Of a stretch of 34,577 nt of DNA, positions 1-8,278 are shown piece by piece. This DNA comes from an uncultured bacterium (GTDB lineage: Bacteria > Myxococcota_A > UBA796 > CAJQPC01): positions 1 to 34,577 of the forward strand of contig CAJQPC010000199.1 of NCBI GenBank assembly GCA_905480105.1. Direction: 5' to 3'. Every line of letters begins with the position of its first letter. Position 1 is the stretch's first letter. The position numbers and the translations under genes were made by a program. Below the pieces are notes generated by a model. That model did not search any database. It saw nothing but the letters and a program-made list of their open reading frames with translations, and had not been told where the DNA came from.

Positions 1-1486
1 GGGTCTGGTCGGATCCCGACTCTTCGACATCGAACTCAATGGGGTTGGTCAGATCGTCCTGGCCTTGAAATTCAGGCAGGTCAGCCGCAGTGAACTCGAC
101 GGTACTCACGTAGACCTCGTAAGTGTCCAGGTCGGATTCAAGGCCACCTTCGACGTTGACTAAGATGATCGAATCTTCAAAGCCCAAGCTGATCTCCAGC
201 AAATCTGGGGGTGTGTCCAGATCGATGTCGACGGCAACGCGCCCCTCATCCTGAACCAGAAAGAGTCGGTTCATGCCTTCGTCGAGTTCCAGTTCAGCAA
301 GCAAAAGGGCCAAGGAAGCGGATCCATTCTCGAAGTCCCCGCTGGCCAACTCCGTGCCAGTCTCCACGCCATTCCGCAGCGAATAGCTCCCTTCCGTATC
401 CGAGGTCAGGACCAAGTTGATCGTATCGCTCGCCAGATAGGGCCCCTCCTCAGCGATGTCTATGCCAAGCCAGGGGCGATCGGAGAACACGTACAACGAT
501 CCGCCTTCCAGGCCGAGCAAGTAGCCCGGCACCGCTTCGATCTCCTCCAGCTGGGGCAGCCCAAGCGTGTCGAAATCAAAGCTTAGAAAGGGCTCCGTTG
601 TGACGGCACTGTTGAAGGTCTCGCGAACAGCGAGGTTTCCCTCCGTCACAGACGCCAACCAGCTTCCGTCATCGTTGGACACACTGCAGGCCACCTGCAG
701 CTGAGGGTCGATGCCGCTGAGAACGGCGCCCACTTCTTCACCCGTGCTTGCGTTGGGTAAAACAGTCAGGAGTCGCCCATTGGAGTCGTTGGCGTCAGCA
801 GCAAAGGCCTGGTTCAAGACCTGAGGAGAGACACAGGCATCGGCCATGTCTACGGTACCGACTTGGCTTTGGAGCACCGAAGGAATGCCACCCGGAAGCT
901 GGATCTTGGAGACCTGCTGCCCTCCATGAAAGATCATCCAATGGCTGTCTAAGAGCAGCGTAAAGGCCAGGTCGCTGTAGCTCAAGAGGTCGGTGCTCTC
1001 CTCGGAGGCCAAAGCAAAGTCAGCGCTCCCATCTTGAGGGCCCAAGTAAATCTGGGGGTTGGCAGACTCCTGCTTGGCAATGGCGTACAGCTGCCCCACC
1101 CCAAGCTCGTCTACCGACACGGTGACTGCTAAAAGAGCTTGCCCCTCAGCAACATCAAGACTGTCCCCAGCGGTGACCGAATGGTCGTCATCGGACACAC
1201 TTGCCACAACCACTGTTCCGTCCGCACACCCCGCGTAGAAGGCCCAGGAGTCTCCGCGGTCAAAACTCGCCGGGACCGTGGCACCGCTGCAGCCGGCGAC
1301 CGTCGTGGTCTCCCAGGTCTCCAAATCCAAGATGAGCAGCTGGGTGTCTGAGACAAACGCGACCAGTTCCCCACCGGACGCCACATGCATCTTGGTCGCG
1401 CTGGGGCCTACCTCCACCTCAGCCACAAAGTCCGTGGGCTCCGCCGATGCCCCAACACTCCACAAGATCCAGAACATAGGCTTCAT
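1..1486 (-). CDS. secreted beta-rich protein of unknown function, C-terminus cut by window edge
   Basis: The reverse strand stays open for 495 codons from an ATG at 1486 to the window edge, so it is missing from the ORF track because it has no stop here. It begins MKPMFWILWSVGASAEPTD, a short hydrophobic signal peptide with a plausible cleavage after ASA, so I expect export. The mature part is acidic and rich in alternating beta-type segments (for example LVAFVSDTQLLILDLETW), like a repeat/beta-propeller region followed by Ig-like strands; I recognise no family. A GGAG ribosome-binding site lies about 8 nt before the ATG. A sigma-54 promoter (see 1523-1538) is placed so that the leader would be about 26 nt. 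The gene is downstream of the ASADH-like gene on the same strand, but the 133-nt gap and promoter suggest a separate unit. The reading frame is certain; the function is unknown. Confidence 0.8.
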   Translation of the reverse strand, partial: MKPMFWILWSVGASAEPTDFVAEVEVGPSATKMHVASGGELVAFVSDTQLLILDLETWETTTVAGCSGATVPASFDRGDSWAFYAGCADGTVVVASVSDDDHSVTAGDSLDVAEGQALLAVTVSVDELGVGQLYAIAKQESANPQIYLGPQDGSADFALASEESTDLLSYSDLAFTLLLDSHWMIFHGGQQVSKIQLPGGIPSVLQSQVGTVDMADACVSPQVLNQAFAADANDSNGRLLTVLPNASTGEEVGAVLSGIDPQLQVACSVSNDDGSWLASVTEGNLAVRETFNSAVTTEPFLSFDFDTLGLPQLEEIEAVPGYLLGLEGGSLYVFSDRPWLGIDIAEEGPYLASDTINLVLTSDTEGSYSLRNGVETGTELASGDFENGSASLALLLAELELDEGMNRLFLVQDEGRVAVDIDLDTPPDLLEISLGFEDSIILVNVEGGLESDLDTYEVYVSTVEFTAADLPEFQGQDDLTNPIEFDVEESGSDQT

Positions 1487-1522
1487 CAATACACTCCAGA
1501 CTACACGTCTACGGACATTTCA

Positions 1523-1538
1523 TGCCAGTTCCGTGCCA
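1523..1538 (-). promoter_or_regulatory. sigma-54 (-24/-12) promoter
   Basis: On the minus strand the sequence reads TTGGCACGGAACTGGCATG. This matches the sigma-54 consensus YTGGCACG-N4-TTGCW at all but one core position, with the GG and GC pairs exactly 10 nt apart. The predicted start of transcription is near 1512, which puts the GGAG site and the ATG at 1486 in the right place. It lies in the only non-coding stretch before the secreted-protein gene. Confidence 0.65.
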
Positions 1539-1568
1539 ACCAAATCGGCCCAGTTTTAACAGATAATC

Positions 1569-1583
1569 CTGACAGCTTGTCAG
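1569..1583. promoter_or_regulatory. perfect inverted repeat, possible activator site
   Basis: CTGACA-GCT-TGTCAG is a perfect 6+3+6 inverted repeat, centred about 64 nt upstream of the predicted sigma-54 transcription start. Enhancer-binding proteins usually bind dyads upstream of such promoters, often somewhat farther away. It could equally be an RNA hairpin at the end of the upstream gene, but no T-run follows it. Confidence 0.35.
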
Positions 1584-1619
1584 TCGGAGAATGCCCCCCG
1601 AACTGGACCCGAAAAGTTG

Positions 1620-2627
1620 TCAGAGCAGATCCAACTCGATCAACCCCAGCACAGCTTGCACGGCGTTCGCCGCCGGCAGGCGCATAGGGTCACCAGAAAC
1701 AAAGAGCTGAACACCCTGCCCCGCTGGGTCCGCGCGCACCCGACCAACGGCCAGCTCAGCGCTTCCCGCCATGCCTCGCGGCATCAGACCAGGCTCGAGC
1801 TGACGGTAGAGCTGCAAGCCATCAAAGTCGTCCACCGCTTGATTGACGCTCTCGACATTGATGCCCTGGCCATAGATTTGCAGGCTCAATCCCAGGCCCA
1901 CAAACATGGGGACCAACACCTGGTCCACAGCCACGGCCCCCGGACGGAGGCCCAAGACATGGCTGGCCTGTGCGGCAGCAATCAACTCAGACTGCAACCA
2001 TCCGCTGGGCTGTGGCTGGCCCCAGCCAGGCAACAGGTCAAATGCCAGCCCATACTCAAAGACCACTCGGGGGGGCGTTTGAGAGTTGAACAGCGCGGCA
2101 ACCTGCCCAGACAGCTCCCGCACGCCCTTCTCGTCGGCAATGGATGCAGACATCATGGCGGTTCCTCGGATCTGGCCCAGGCCCAAGGGCCGAAGCGCAG
2201 CCCCCAATCCCACCAGCGCTAATGCCAAGGCACCAGGACAAGTTCCAAGCCCAGTCTCGCGCAGTGCCTCCAGCGGGCCTGCGCTTCGTCCTACGAGCAG
2301 CGGTATGCCAGCACCCGGCGTGCGATAGCCGGCCAAGTCCAGAATCAAGCAGCCGGCCTCCGCCGCTTCGTCCAACAGCTCCGCATCCTTCTCTGCGACG
2401 GGCCCAGCGACCAAAACTAAGTCCACCTCTTCCAGTACCGCAGCCGTGAGCAAGCCCACCGAGAGCGGCTTCTTACGAAAGCTGAGTTCGGTGATCTCCA
2501 CACTGAGAGAGTCTACTGGGTGGAAGACCCGTAGTTCTATCGGAGACTCAGAGAGCGCTCCAAGCACCTCCCGACCCAAGAGAGAGGTTGCACCCGTTAC
2601 ACAAATTCCGTATCCAGCTTCAGCCAT
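1620..2627 (-). CDS. aspartate-semialdehyde dehydrogenase-like (Usg-type) protein without catalytic histidine
   Basis: The 335-aa protein has the ASADH fold signature. The N-terminus has an NADP-binding VTGATSLLGREVL motif. A cysteine sits in the active-site context (C130, GLGTCPGALAL), followed by a segment matching the ASADH region after the cysteine (GTAMMSASIADEKGVREL). At the place where true enzymes have VPVF-GHS with the general-base histidine, this protein has VPMFVGLGLSL, so the histidine is replaced by leucine (L245). It therefore looks like a catalytically impaired paralogue of the Usg type rather than the lysine/threonine pathway enzyme. ATG at 2627 has a GAGG site 7 nt upstream. 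It follows the YdcH gene by 36 nt and is probably in the same transcript. Family assignment is firm; lack of activity is inferred. Confidence 0.75.
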   Translation of the reverse strand: MAEAGYGICVTGATSLLGREVLGALSESPIELRVFHPVDSLSVEITELSFRKKPLSVGLLTAAVLEEVDLVLVAGPVAEKDAELLDEAAEAGCLILDLAGYRTPGAGIPLLVGRSAGPLEALRETGLGTCPGALALALVGLGAALRPLGLGQIRGTAMMSASIADEKGVRELSGQVAALFNSQTPPRVVFEYGLAFDLLPGWGQPQPSGWLQSELIAAAQASHVLGLRPGAVAVDQVLVPMFVGLGLSLQIYGQGINVESVNQAVDDFDGLQLYRQLEPGLMPRGMAGSAELAVGRVRADPAGQGVQLFVSGDPMRLPAANAVQAVLGLIELDLL

Positions 2628-2663
2628 GAGACGCCTCGCAAGGGTCCCCAGCTAACCGCAATA

Positions 2664-2909
2664 CTAGCGATGACCACCCTTCCCGTCGCCCACCGTGACC
2701 TCGCGGGCTGAGAGCAGGCGCAAGAGCTTGTCTTTCTGAGAAAGCTTCGCGCGCTTGAGGCGATGAAGCTGTTGCTGCTGCTCCTGGCTCAACCACAACG
2801 CGGATTGCAGGGCGTCCAGCTCTACATGCAGACGACCGTGATCCTGAAGTGCTCGATTTAGGTCCGGGTCATCCAGTGAAGCAATTCGTTCAACAAGTCT
2901 TGGGTCCAT
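2664..2909 (-). CDS. YdcH/DUF465-family small helical protein
   Basis: This 81-aa protein is nearly all helix. It carries the DUF465 pattern: an H-L-L spacing in the first helix (HGRLHVELDALQ), then LHRLKRAKLSQKDKLLRLL, close to the family's LKKEKLRLKDEI segment. Members are small coiled-coil proteins of unknown role. The start is supported by AAGGA 4-5 nt before the ATG. It begins 9 nt after the tsaB stop, so it is almost surely co-transcribed with tsaB and rseP. The C-terminal tail GDGKGGHR is unlike the helical part and probably disordered. Confidence 0.7.
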   Translation of the reverse strand: MDPRLVERIASLDDPDLNRALQDHGRLHVELDALQSALWLSQEQQQQLHRLKRAKLSQKDKLLRLLSAREVTVGDGKGGHR

Positions 2910-2918
2910 AGATCCTTT

Positions 2919-3554
2919 TCAAGCTCTGGGTGTTGGCAACTTTGCGTCAGCTTCGCGCAGGTATTCCAAGCGAACGGCCTGGGGTGCGACAGCCAGTGCC
3001 CGGTGTTTCCAAGCATACTCGGCCATCTCTACAACCGGAGAGCGGCAGGGTTCAGACGAAACTCTGCCACCGGCGGCCTGGATCTCGGCGCGCCAAACCT
3101 CGGCACCCTCCCCTACTGCATAAAAACCCGCGCCCGAGGTCTCCAACGCTCTCTGAATCGCCTGCTCAGGAGGCAGGTCCGCGCCCGGTCCCATCGGCAC
3201 ACAATCCTGAAAGCTCTGGGCGTAGGCCTTGGCCTTTCGACCGTCCAAGATGGCGAGCGTCGGGCCCTTTGGCGCCAGTAAGGCCCGGGCCTGCAGCGAG
3301 TTGATGGGCAACACAGGGACCCCAAGCGCAACAGCAAAGCCCAGGGCAGCCGCGACGCCGACTCGCAGCGACGTAAATGCACCCGGCCCTACCGAGACAC
3401 AGACCAAGGAGACCTGTTGTCCCTTCAACAGATCCACCATCGCTTCGGCCAAGGCCACGTCGGCGCCACGCAAGATGCGCTGCTCCCAGCTCCGCCCCCC
3501 AAGCACTGCGGCCCCAACGACAGGAGCAGCCGTGTCCACGCTCAGCACACTCAT
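2919..3554 (-). CDS. tsaB: tRNA threonylcarbamoyladenosine biosynthesis protein TsaB
   Basis: TsaB is the inactive ASKHA-fold partner that dimerises with TsaD to transfer threonylcarbamoyl to A37 of ANN-decoding tRNAs. The N-terminus MSVLSVDTAAP matches the family start, and VSVGPGAFTSLRVGVAAALG is the hallmark GPGSFTGLR motif with G-to-S at one site. The ORF track starts four codons earlier (3566). I prefer ATG 3554 because it overlaps the rseP stop as ATGA, the junction used throughout this window, and fits family length (211 aa). TsaD is encoded 17 kb away in the same window. Confidence in identity is high. Confidence 0.9.
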   Translation of the reverse strand: MSVLSVDTAAPVVGAAVLGGRSWEQRILRGADVALAEAMVDLLKGQQVSLVCVSVGPGAFTSLRVGVAAALGFAVALGVPVLPINSLQARALLAPKGPTLAILDGRKAKAYAQSFQDCVPMGPGADLPPEQAIQRALETSGAGFYAVGEGAEVWRAEIQAAGGRVSSEPCRSPVVEMAEYAWKHRALAVAPQAVRLEYLREADAKLPTPRA

Positions 3555-5221
3555 GCAGCGATCCAATTTCGAACATCAATGACCAGGACAACGAACATCA
3601 ATCCCAGCAAGAACAGCACGCCTACCTGCTGCGCACGTTCGCGAACCAGCAAACTCAAGGGACGCCCACGGATGCCCTCGACGGCGTAAAACAGAAACTG
3701 GCCTCCATCGAGCACCGGGACGGGTAGAAAGTTCACCACTGCCAGGGAGATGCTGAGCCCGGCCATCATATAGGCCCAATCGAAAATCCCGCGCTCGGCG
3801 GCAGCGGCAGCGTGACGGAAGATGGCGATGGGCCCGCCGACTGTTTTGGAGGCTGCTGCCTCGCCGGTCACCAAGTAGCCCACCGTCGAGATCACCTTGG
3901 TGGCCGCGTCCAAGGTGCGCTGGCCAGCATGCTGAAGCGCCGGAACAAAATTGTAGCGCCGAGTAGCTTCTTCCTGGGCAATCCCTACGCTGAACGTGTT
4001 GAAACCAATGACTGGCCGGAAAGTGTAGCGGCCAAAGTTGTCGTGATCCTCTCGAATCGTTGGCTTGAAAATTCGGTCCTGAAGCTCGCCATCACGCAGC
4101 AGGGTCAGCGTGACAGACCTGGCCGAGGCAACCTCGCCCTCACCGACTTGGGCTTGCTTGACCAAGTGAATGACATCGTTGAAGGTACGAACCTTGACCC
4201 CGTCCACAGCGGTGACCACGTCACCACGCAACAGACCGCCGATCTCCGCAGGACTCTCTGGCTGAACCTCGTAGACAGAGAGGTAAGGCGGAGCCAAACC
4301 CCAAGCGTTCGCGTGGGTGTGCTCAAAAGGCAGACTGGACTCAGGACGGGTGGGGTCCTGGGTGACCGTGATGCTTCCATCGACCACATCGCCCTGGGTG
4401 TCGCGTCGCATGTACGCGACTTCAGCCTCTCCCTGAATTCCATCGAGCTCGGAGATCAGCGCGTCAAAGCTTCGGATCTCCTCTTCCCCAACCTTCGTTA
4501 CCAGGTCACCCGTCTCCAGGCCTGCCTGGGCCAGTACAGAGTCTGAGTCTGAGACCACCACATAGGGACCCGGGAAAATCGCGCTTATGCCGTAGACGCT
4601 GGAGGGGTAAACACCGCCATCCAAGATCGCGCCCTGAGGGGTGTCTAAAGTAAGTTCTAAAGACTGCTCCCCGCGCAGCAAGCGAACCACTGGATCCTGA
4701 TCGATGTGCTCCAGGCTCTCTTCCAGGGCCCCCCAGGTCGCAATCTCTTTGCCGTTGATGTGGGTGACCCTGTCCCCGACCTGTAGACCCGCATCTTGAG
4801 CTGACGAATAGAGGTCCACTTGGCCCAAGACCGGCGCGGCACCAGGCTCGCCGACCATGAAGAGTGCAGTGAAGACCACTACGGGCAGGAGCAAATTAAA
4901 AGCTGGCCCGGCGGCCACTATGATCAGACGCTGCCAAACGGGCTTGTTCATGAAGCTGGTGGGCGAGTCAGACGCGGTGTCCCCGTCCCCTCCGTCTTGG
5001 AAGGGATCCGCCCCCTCCATCATCACGTAGCCGCCAGCAGGAATCAGGCTGACCCGGTAGTCGGTGCCCCCCCACTCCACGCCGAAGAGCCGACGTCCAA
5101 AGCCCAAGGAGAAAACCTGGACCCCGACTCCAAAGATCTTCGCGAAGATGAAGTGGCCAGACTCGTGGATGAAGACAAGAATGCCAACGAGGGCCAGGGC
5201 TGCAAGGAGCTGAAAGACCAA
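3551..5221 (-). CDS. rseP: RseP/site-2 protease with three PDZ domains
   Basis: This is an inner-membrane zinc metalloprotease of the site-2 family, which cleaves anti-sigma factors and remnant signal peptides inside the membrane. HESGH (residues 19-23 from the proposed start) supplies the zinc ligands, and the C-terminal NFLPVPVLDGG is the second active-site motif. Between the second and third membrane spans are three PDZ-like domains: QVDLYSSAQDAGLQVGDRV, SDSVLAQAGLETGDLV and VQPESPAEIGGLLRGDVV. Typical RseP has two. The ORF track begins at 5320, but those first 33 residues do not look like RseP. A TTG at 5221, nine nt after GGAG, places HExxH at residue 19 as in known enzymes and gives 556 aa. 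It overlaps tsaB by 4 nt and lies downstream of cdsA; dxr, often between them, is absent. Confidence 0.9.
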   Translation of the reverse strand: MVFQLLAALALVGILVFIHESGHFIFAKIFGVGVQVFSLGFGRRLFGVEWGGTDYRVSLIPAGGYVMMEGADPFQDGGDGDTASDSPTSFMNKPVWQRLIIVAAGPAFNLLLPVVVFTALFMVGEPGAAPVLGQVDLYSSAQDAGLQVGDRVTHINGKEIATWGALEESLEHIDQDPVVRLLRGEQSLELTLDTPQGAILDGGVYPSSVYGISAIFPGPYVVVSDSDSVLAQAGLETGDLVTKVGEEEIRSFDALISELDGIQGEAEVAYMRRDTQGDVVDGSITVTQDPTRPESSLPFEHTHANAWGLAPPYLSVYEVQPESPAEIGGLLRGDVVTAVDGVKVRTFNDVIHLVKQAQVGEGEVASARSVTLTLLRDGELQDRIFKPTIREDHDNFGRYTFRPVIGFNTFSVGIAQEEATRRYNFVPALQHAGQRTLDAATKVISTVGYLVTGEAAASKTVGGPIAIFRHAAAAAERGIFDWAYMMAGLSISLAVVNFLPVPVLDGGQFLFYAVEGIRGRPLSLLVRERAQQVGVLFLLGLMFVVLVIDVRNWIAA

Positions 5222-5360
5222 GGTGCTCGTCTCCGGTGTATCAGCGCGCGCGCCAGAAGCTAAAGAGTACTCGCAGATGGTCCCGTAGGCCAGCCCACAC
5301 AGCTCAAGGGACCCTCGCAACTCAAGAGATCACCAAGGGTGCTGAAGAGAGCACGGCCAC

Positions 5361-6182
5361 TCAAGACAGAAGCGGTCGTACCGCCAAGACGTAGAGCCAA
5401 AGTGCCGGCCCAGTGAGCAGCAGAGCGTCCACCCGGTCCAGAAGTCCACCATGCCCAGGCATTATCCAGCCGGAGTCCTTGACCCCAAAGGAGCGCTTGA
5501 GCATCGACTCGACGAGATCACCACAGACGCCTATCGCGTCGACCACAACTCCGATCAGCACGCACTCCCACCAAGCCAAGCCCACGAGAGCGTCAAACTC
5601 CATGGCGATAGCCTTAACGGCGCAGACTCCAAGCGTGGCCGTGACAGCACCGCCGATAGCTCCCTCCCAGGTCTTCTTCGGCGAAATCTTCTCGTAGAGC
5701 TTGCGCTTGCCCAAAAAGCGTCCGGCGAAGTAGGCGCCTGTGTCCCCCAGCCATGTCACTGCCAAGAGCAGAAACACCCAAGCAAGACCGTCTTCTTGCT
5801 GACGGAGCAGCACAGGAAAGACCATGAGCATAGGTACATAAACCCACCCCAAAAAGAGGCGAGCGGTGGCGTTGGCCGCCGTCTCCACCGGATCTGGCCG
5901 AAAGAGGATGGCGCCAAGAAACCAGAAGCTGCCTAAGATGAGCGTTCCGACAACGGACATCTCGCTGCCGTGCAGCACAGCGAAGAACAGGCCCAGCGAG
6001 GGAACCAAAAGCACAAACAAGTGCTTGAAGCGCTGCTCTGGAAAGGCCATTGTGGCGTACTCATCCAGACAGACCAGCATGGCAAGTCCAAGGATGATCT
6101 CAGCAGCGATTACGCCGCCAAACAACAGAGCCGGGATCAGTACGGCAAGGCCAACAAAGGCCGCTAAGAGGCGTTTTCCCAC
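5361..6182 (-). CDS. cdsA: phosphatidate cytidylyltransferase CdsA
   Basis: CdsA makes CDP-diacylglycerol from phosphatidate and CTP, the precursor of all bacterial phospholipids. The protein (273 aa) is a chain of hydrophobic spans. It ends in the diagnostic cytidylyltransferase segments KISPKKTWEGAIGG, GDLVESMLKRSFGVKDSG and PGHGGLLDRVDALL, with the metal-binding Asp/Glu residues present. The start codon is GTG at 6182, four nt after the uppS stop, with AAGGGA about 10 nt upstream. It is in the uppS-cdsA-rseP order typical of proteobacteria. Confidence 0.94.
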   Translation of the reverse strand: MGKRLLAAFVGLAVLIPALLFGGVIAAEIILGLAMLVCLDEYATMAFPEQRFKHLFVLLVPSLGLFFAVLHGSEMSVVGTLILGSFWFLGAILFRPDPVETAANATARLFLGWVYVPMLMVFPVLLRQQEDGLAWVFLLLAVTWLGDTGAYFAGRFLGKRKLYEKISPKKTWEGAIGGAVTATLGVCAVKAIAMEFDALVGLAWWECVLIGVVVDAIGVCGDLVESMLKRSFGVKDSGWIMPGHGGLLDRVDALLLTGPALWLYVLAVRPLLS

Positions 6183-6186
6183 AGAA

Positions 6187-6936
6187 TCATGTCCCTTCGG
6201 TCAGCTGAGCGGAGGTCTTGCCATAGCGGCGCTCGCGTTGCCCAAAGGACGCGAAGGCTTGGCCCAGCTGGGGACGACGAAAGTCCGGCCAGGCCACATC
6301 AGTCACAAAAATTTCGGCGTAAGCCAACTCCCAGAGCAGGAAGTTGGACAACCTCAGCTCCCCGCTGGTGCGAATGAGCAGGTCCGGGTCAGGCAGCCCT
6401 GCAGTGCCCAGATGCAGACCAAAGGCCTTCTCGTCCAGGTCCTCGGGCTTGAGCTGTCCAGCCTGCGCGGCCTTGGCAATGCGCTGGGCTGCCTGCACAA
6501 TGTCAGCACGCCCCCCATAGGACAGGCAAAGCGTCAGGGTCATCTTGACGTTGGGACGGTCACTGTCCCTCATGATGGCTTGGAGCGGCTTTCGCACAAA
6601 GATTGGCAGGCGATCGATCTGACCCACCGCCCGTAGGCGGATGTTGTTGTCAATCAGTTCGTTTCGCTCATCCTTGAGGTAGCGCTTGAGCAGCTGCATC
6701 AGGCCCTGAACTTCGTCTGCAGGACGCTTCCAGTTCTCCGTGGAGAAGCTGTACAGCGTCAGCGCTTCTACGCCCCACTCTCGACAGGCTTTGGAGATCT
6801 CGCGAACGGACTCCGCGCCTTCGTGGTGGCCCTTGATGCGATCCAAACCGCGAGCCTGCGCCCACCGACCGTTGTCATCCATGATCACCGCGAGGTGTTT
6901 GGGGACCCGAGCCCCATCAGGCAGAGGCGAGTTCAA
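6187..6936 (-). CDS. uppS: undecaprenyl diphosphate synthase
   Basis: A cis-prenyltransferase that makes the C55 lipid carrier for peptidoglycan and other cell-wall polymers. Family landmarks are IMDDNGRWAQARG near the N-terminus, LYSFSTENWKRP, SYGGR, and LLIRTSGELRLSNFLLWE with the C-terminal substrate residues. The usual MDGNGRWA is MDDNGRWA here: the catalytic Asp is kept (D20) but the following glycine is Asp. The reading frame opens with TTG at 6936, which overlaps the frr stop as TTGA. A GGAGG lies only 1-2 nt from it, so either an upstream GGAG serves or translation is coupled. Length 249 aa is normal. Confidence 0.92.
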   Translation of the reverse strand: MNSPLPDGARVPKHLAVIMDDNGRWAQARGLDRIKGHHEGAESVREISKACREWGVEALTLYSFSTENWKRPADEVQGLMQLLKRYLKDERNELIDNNIRLRAVGQIDRLPIFVRKPLQAIMRDSDRPNVKMTLTLCLSYGGRADIVQAAQRIAKAAQAGQLKPEDLDEKAFGLHLGTAGLPDPDLLIRTSGELRLSNFLLWELAYAEIFVTDVAWPDFRRPQLGQAFASFGQRERRYGKTSAQLTEGT

Positions 6937-7493
6937 ACCTCCACGATCTCCGCTTCCTTAGCCGAGACCAAGGAGTCCAATGCGCTGGAGTACTCATCCG
7001 TCGACTTCTGAACTTGCTTCAGGTAGCGATCCAGATCGTCCTCTGAGATTTCCTTGTCCGCCTCGGCGTCCTTGAAGATCTGGTTGTACTCTTTTCGCAC
7101 ACCGCGAACGCGGACCTTGTGGTCCTCGCCCATGCTGCGCGCCCGCCTGACCAGCTCTTGCCGGCGATCACCGGTGAGCGCCGGCACAGGAACACGAACG
7201 ACCTGGCCATCGTTGGAGGGATTCAGGCCAAGCGCCGCGGCACCGATGGCACGCTCAATGTCCGAAATCGTGGACTTGTCCCAAGGAGTGACCACCAACA
7301 TACGCGCGTCTGGTGCGTTGATCGTCGCAAGTTGCTTGATGGGCATGCTGGCTCCGTACGAAGCCACCAAGACGTTGACGCTGTCCAAAAGGGCCGGCGT
7401 TGCACGACCCGTCCGCACAGTGGCCAGTGATTTCTTTAGGGACTCGATCGAGGACTTCATGTCGTCCTTCATCGCGGACAGGTACTCGTTCAC
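6933..7493 (-). CDS. frr: ribosome recycling factor
   Basis: RRF splits the post-termination ribosome with EF-G. The 186-aa protein aligns throughout: the N-terminal helix with LATVRTGRATPALLD, the beta domain with MPIKQLATINAPDARMLVVTPWD, then GLNPSNDGQVVRVPVPALTGDRRQELV and RGVRKEYN. The start is GTG at 7493, five nt after a strong TGGAGGTCAC. It sits between pyrH (44-nt gap) and uppS (4-nt overlap), the conserved order. Confidence 0.96.
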   Translation of the reverse strand: MNEYLSAMKDDMKSSIESLKKSLATVRTGRATPALLDSVNVLVASYGASMPIKQLATINAPDARMLVVTPWDKSTISDIERAIGAAALGLNPSNDGQVVRVPVPALTGDRRQELVRRARSMGEDHKVRVRGVRKEYNQIFKDAEADKEISEDDLDRYLKQVQKSTDEYSSALDSLVSAKEAEIVEV

Positions 7494-7537
7494 CGTGACC
7501 TCCAGAGGTGTTGGAAACCTAACGCAGCCAAGAGGCT

Positions 7538-8263
7538 CTACAAGGAGGCCTCGTTGTTGTCGACCAAGGTCCCAAGCTTCTCGCCCTTGACCACCCGGAC
7601 CACATTGCCCTGGGTGTGGAAGTCAAAGACGATGATTGGGATGTCGTTCTCCATGCACATCGACAGGGCTGTGGCGTCCATGACCTTCAGACCGCGCTGC
7701 AGCGCATCCCTGAAACAGATGTGTTCAAAGCGCACAGCGTCATCGTGCTTGGCCGGATCTTTGTCATACACCCCGTCGACCTTGGTCGCCTTCAGGATGA
7801 CATCGGCGTGGATCTCAGCAGCACGAAGCGCGGCTGCCGTATCGGTAGAGAAATAAGGGTTACCCGTCCCAGCGCCGAAGATCACAACGCGGCCCTTCTC
7901 CATGTGTCGTTCGGCCCGGCGGCGAACGTAGGGCTCGGCCACTTTGTCCATTGGGATGGCAGACATACAGCGCGTCTTTACACCACGTCGCTCCAAGGCA
8001 TCCTGAAGGGCCAAAGCGTTGATCACCGTAGCCAACATACCCATGTAGTCGGCGTGAGCGCGGTCCATTCCTTTGGACGCGCCAGCCAGTCCCCGAAAGA
8101 TGTTGCCGCCGCCAATCACGACAGCGACCTCTACCCCCAACTCCTCTCGAAGAGCCTTGACCTCGTCCGCAAATCGCGCAAGCGCGGCCGGGCCAATTCC
8201 AAAGCCTCGATCTTCAGCGAGCATCTCGCCGGAGAGCTTCAGGAGAATGCGCTTGTAGGCCAT
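7538..8263 (-). CDS. pyrH: UMP kinase
   Basis: Bacterial UMP kinase (amino-acid-kinase fold, hexameric) phosphorylates UMP to UDP. Visible motifs are [12 protein letters not shown] at the N-terminus, [48 protein letters not shown] and [13 protein letters not shown]. The C-terminal [18 protein letters not shown] is also as expected. Length 241 aa is standard. ATG 8263 is preceded by GGAG. It follows tsf after a 62-nt gap that contains a G6/C6 hairpin. Confidence 0.96.
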   Translation of the reverse strand: MAYKRILLKLSGEMLAEDRGFGIGPAALARFADEVKALREELGVEVAVVIGGGNIFRGLAGASKGMDRAHADYMGMLATVINALALQDALERRGVKTRCMSAIPMDKVAEPYVRRRAERHMEKGRVVIFGAGTGNPYFSTDTAAALRAAEIHADVILKATKVDGVYDKDPAKHDDAVRFEHICFRDALQRGLKVMDATALSMCMENDIPIIVFDFHTQGNVVRVVKGEKLGTLVDNNEASL

Positions 8264-8278
8264 GGGTGGCTCCAGTTT

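Noticed and set aside
344-359. second sigma-54-like match (TGGCACGGAGTTGGCC) on the minus strand
   Set aside because: It lies inside the coding frame of the secreted protein with no gene start downstream, so chance is more likely.
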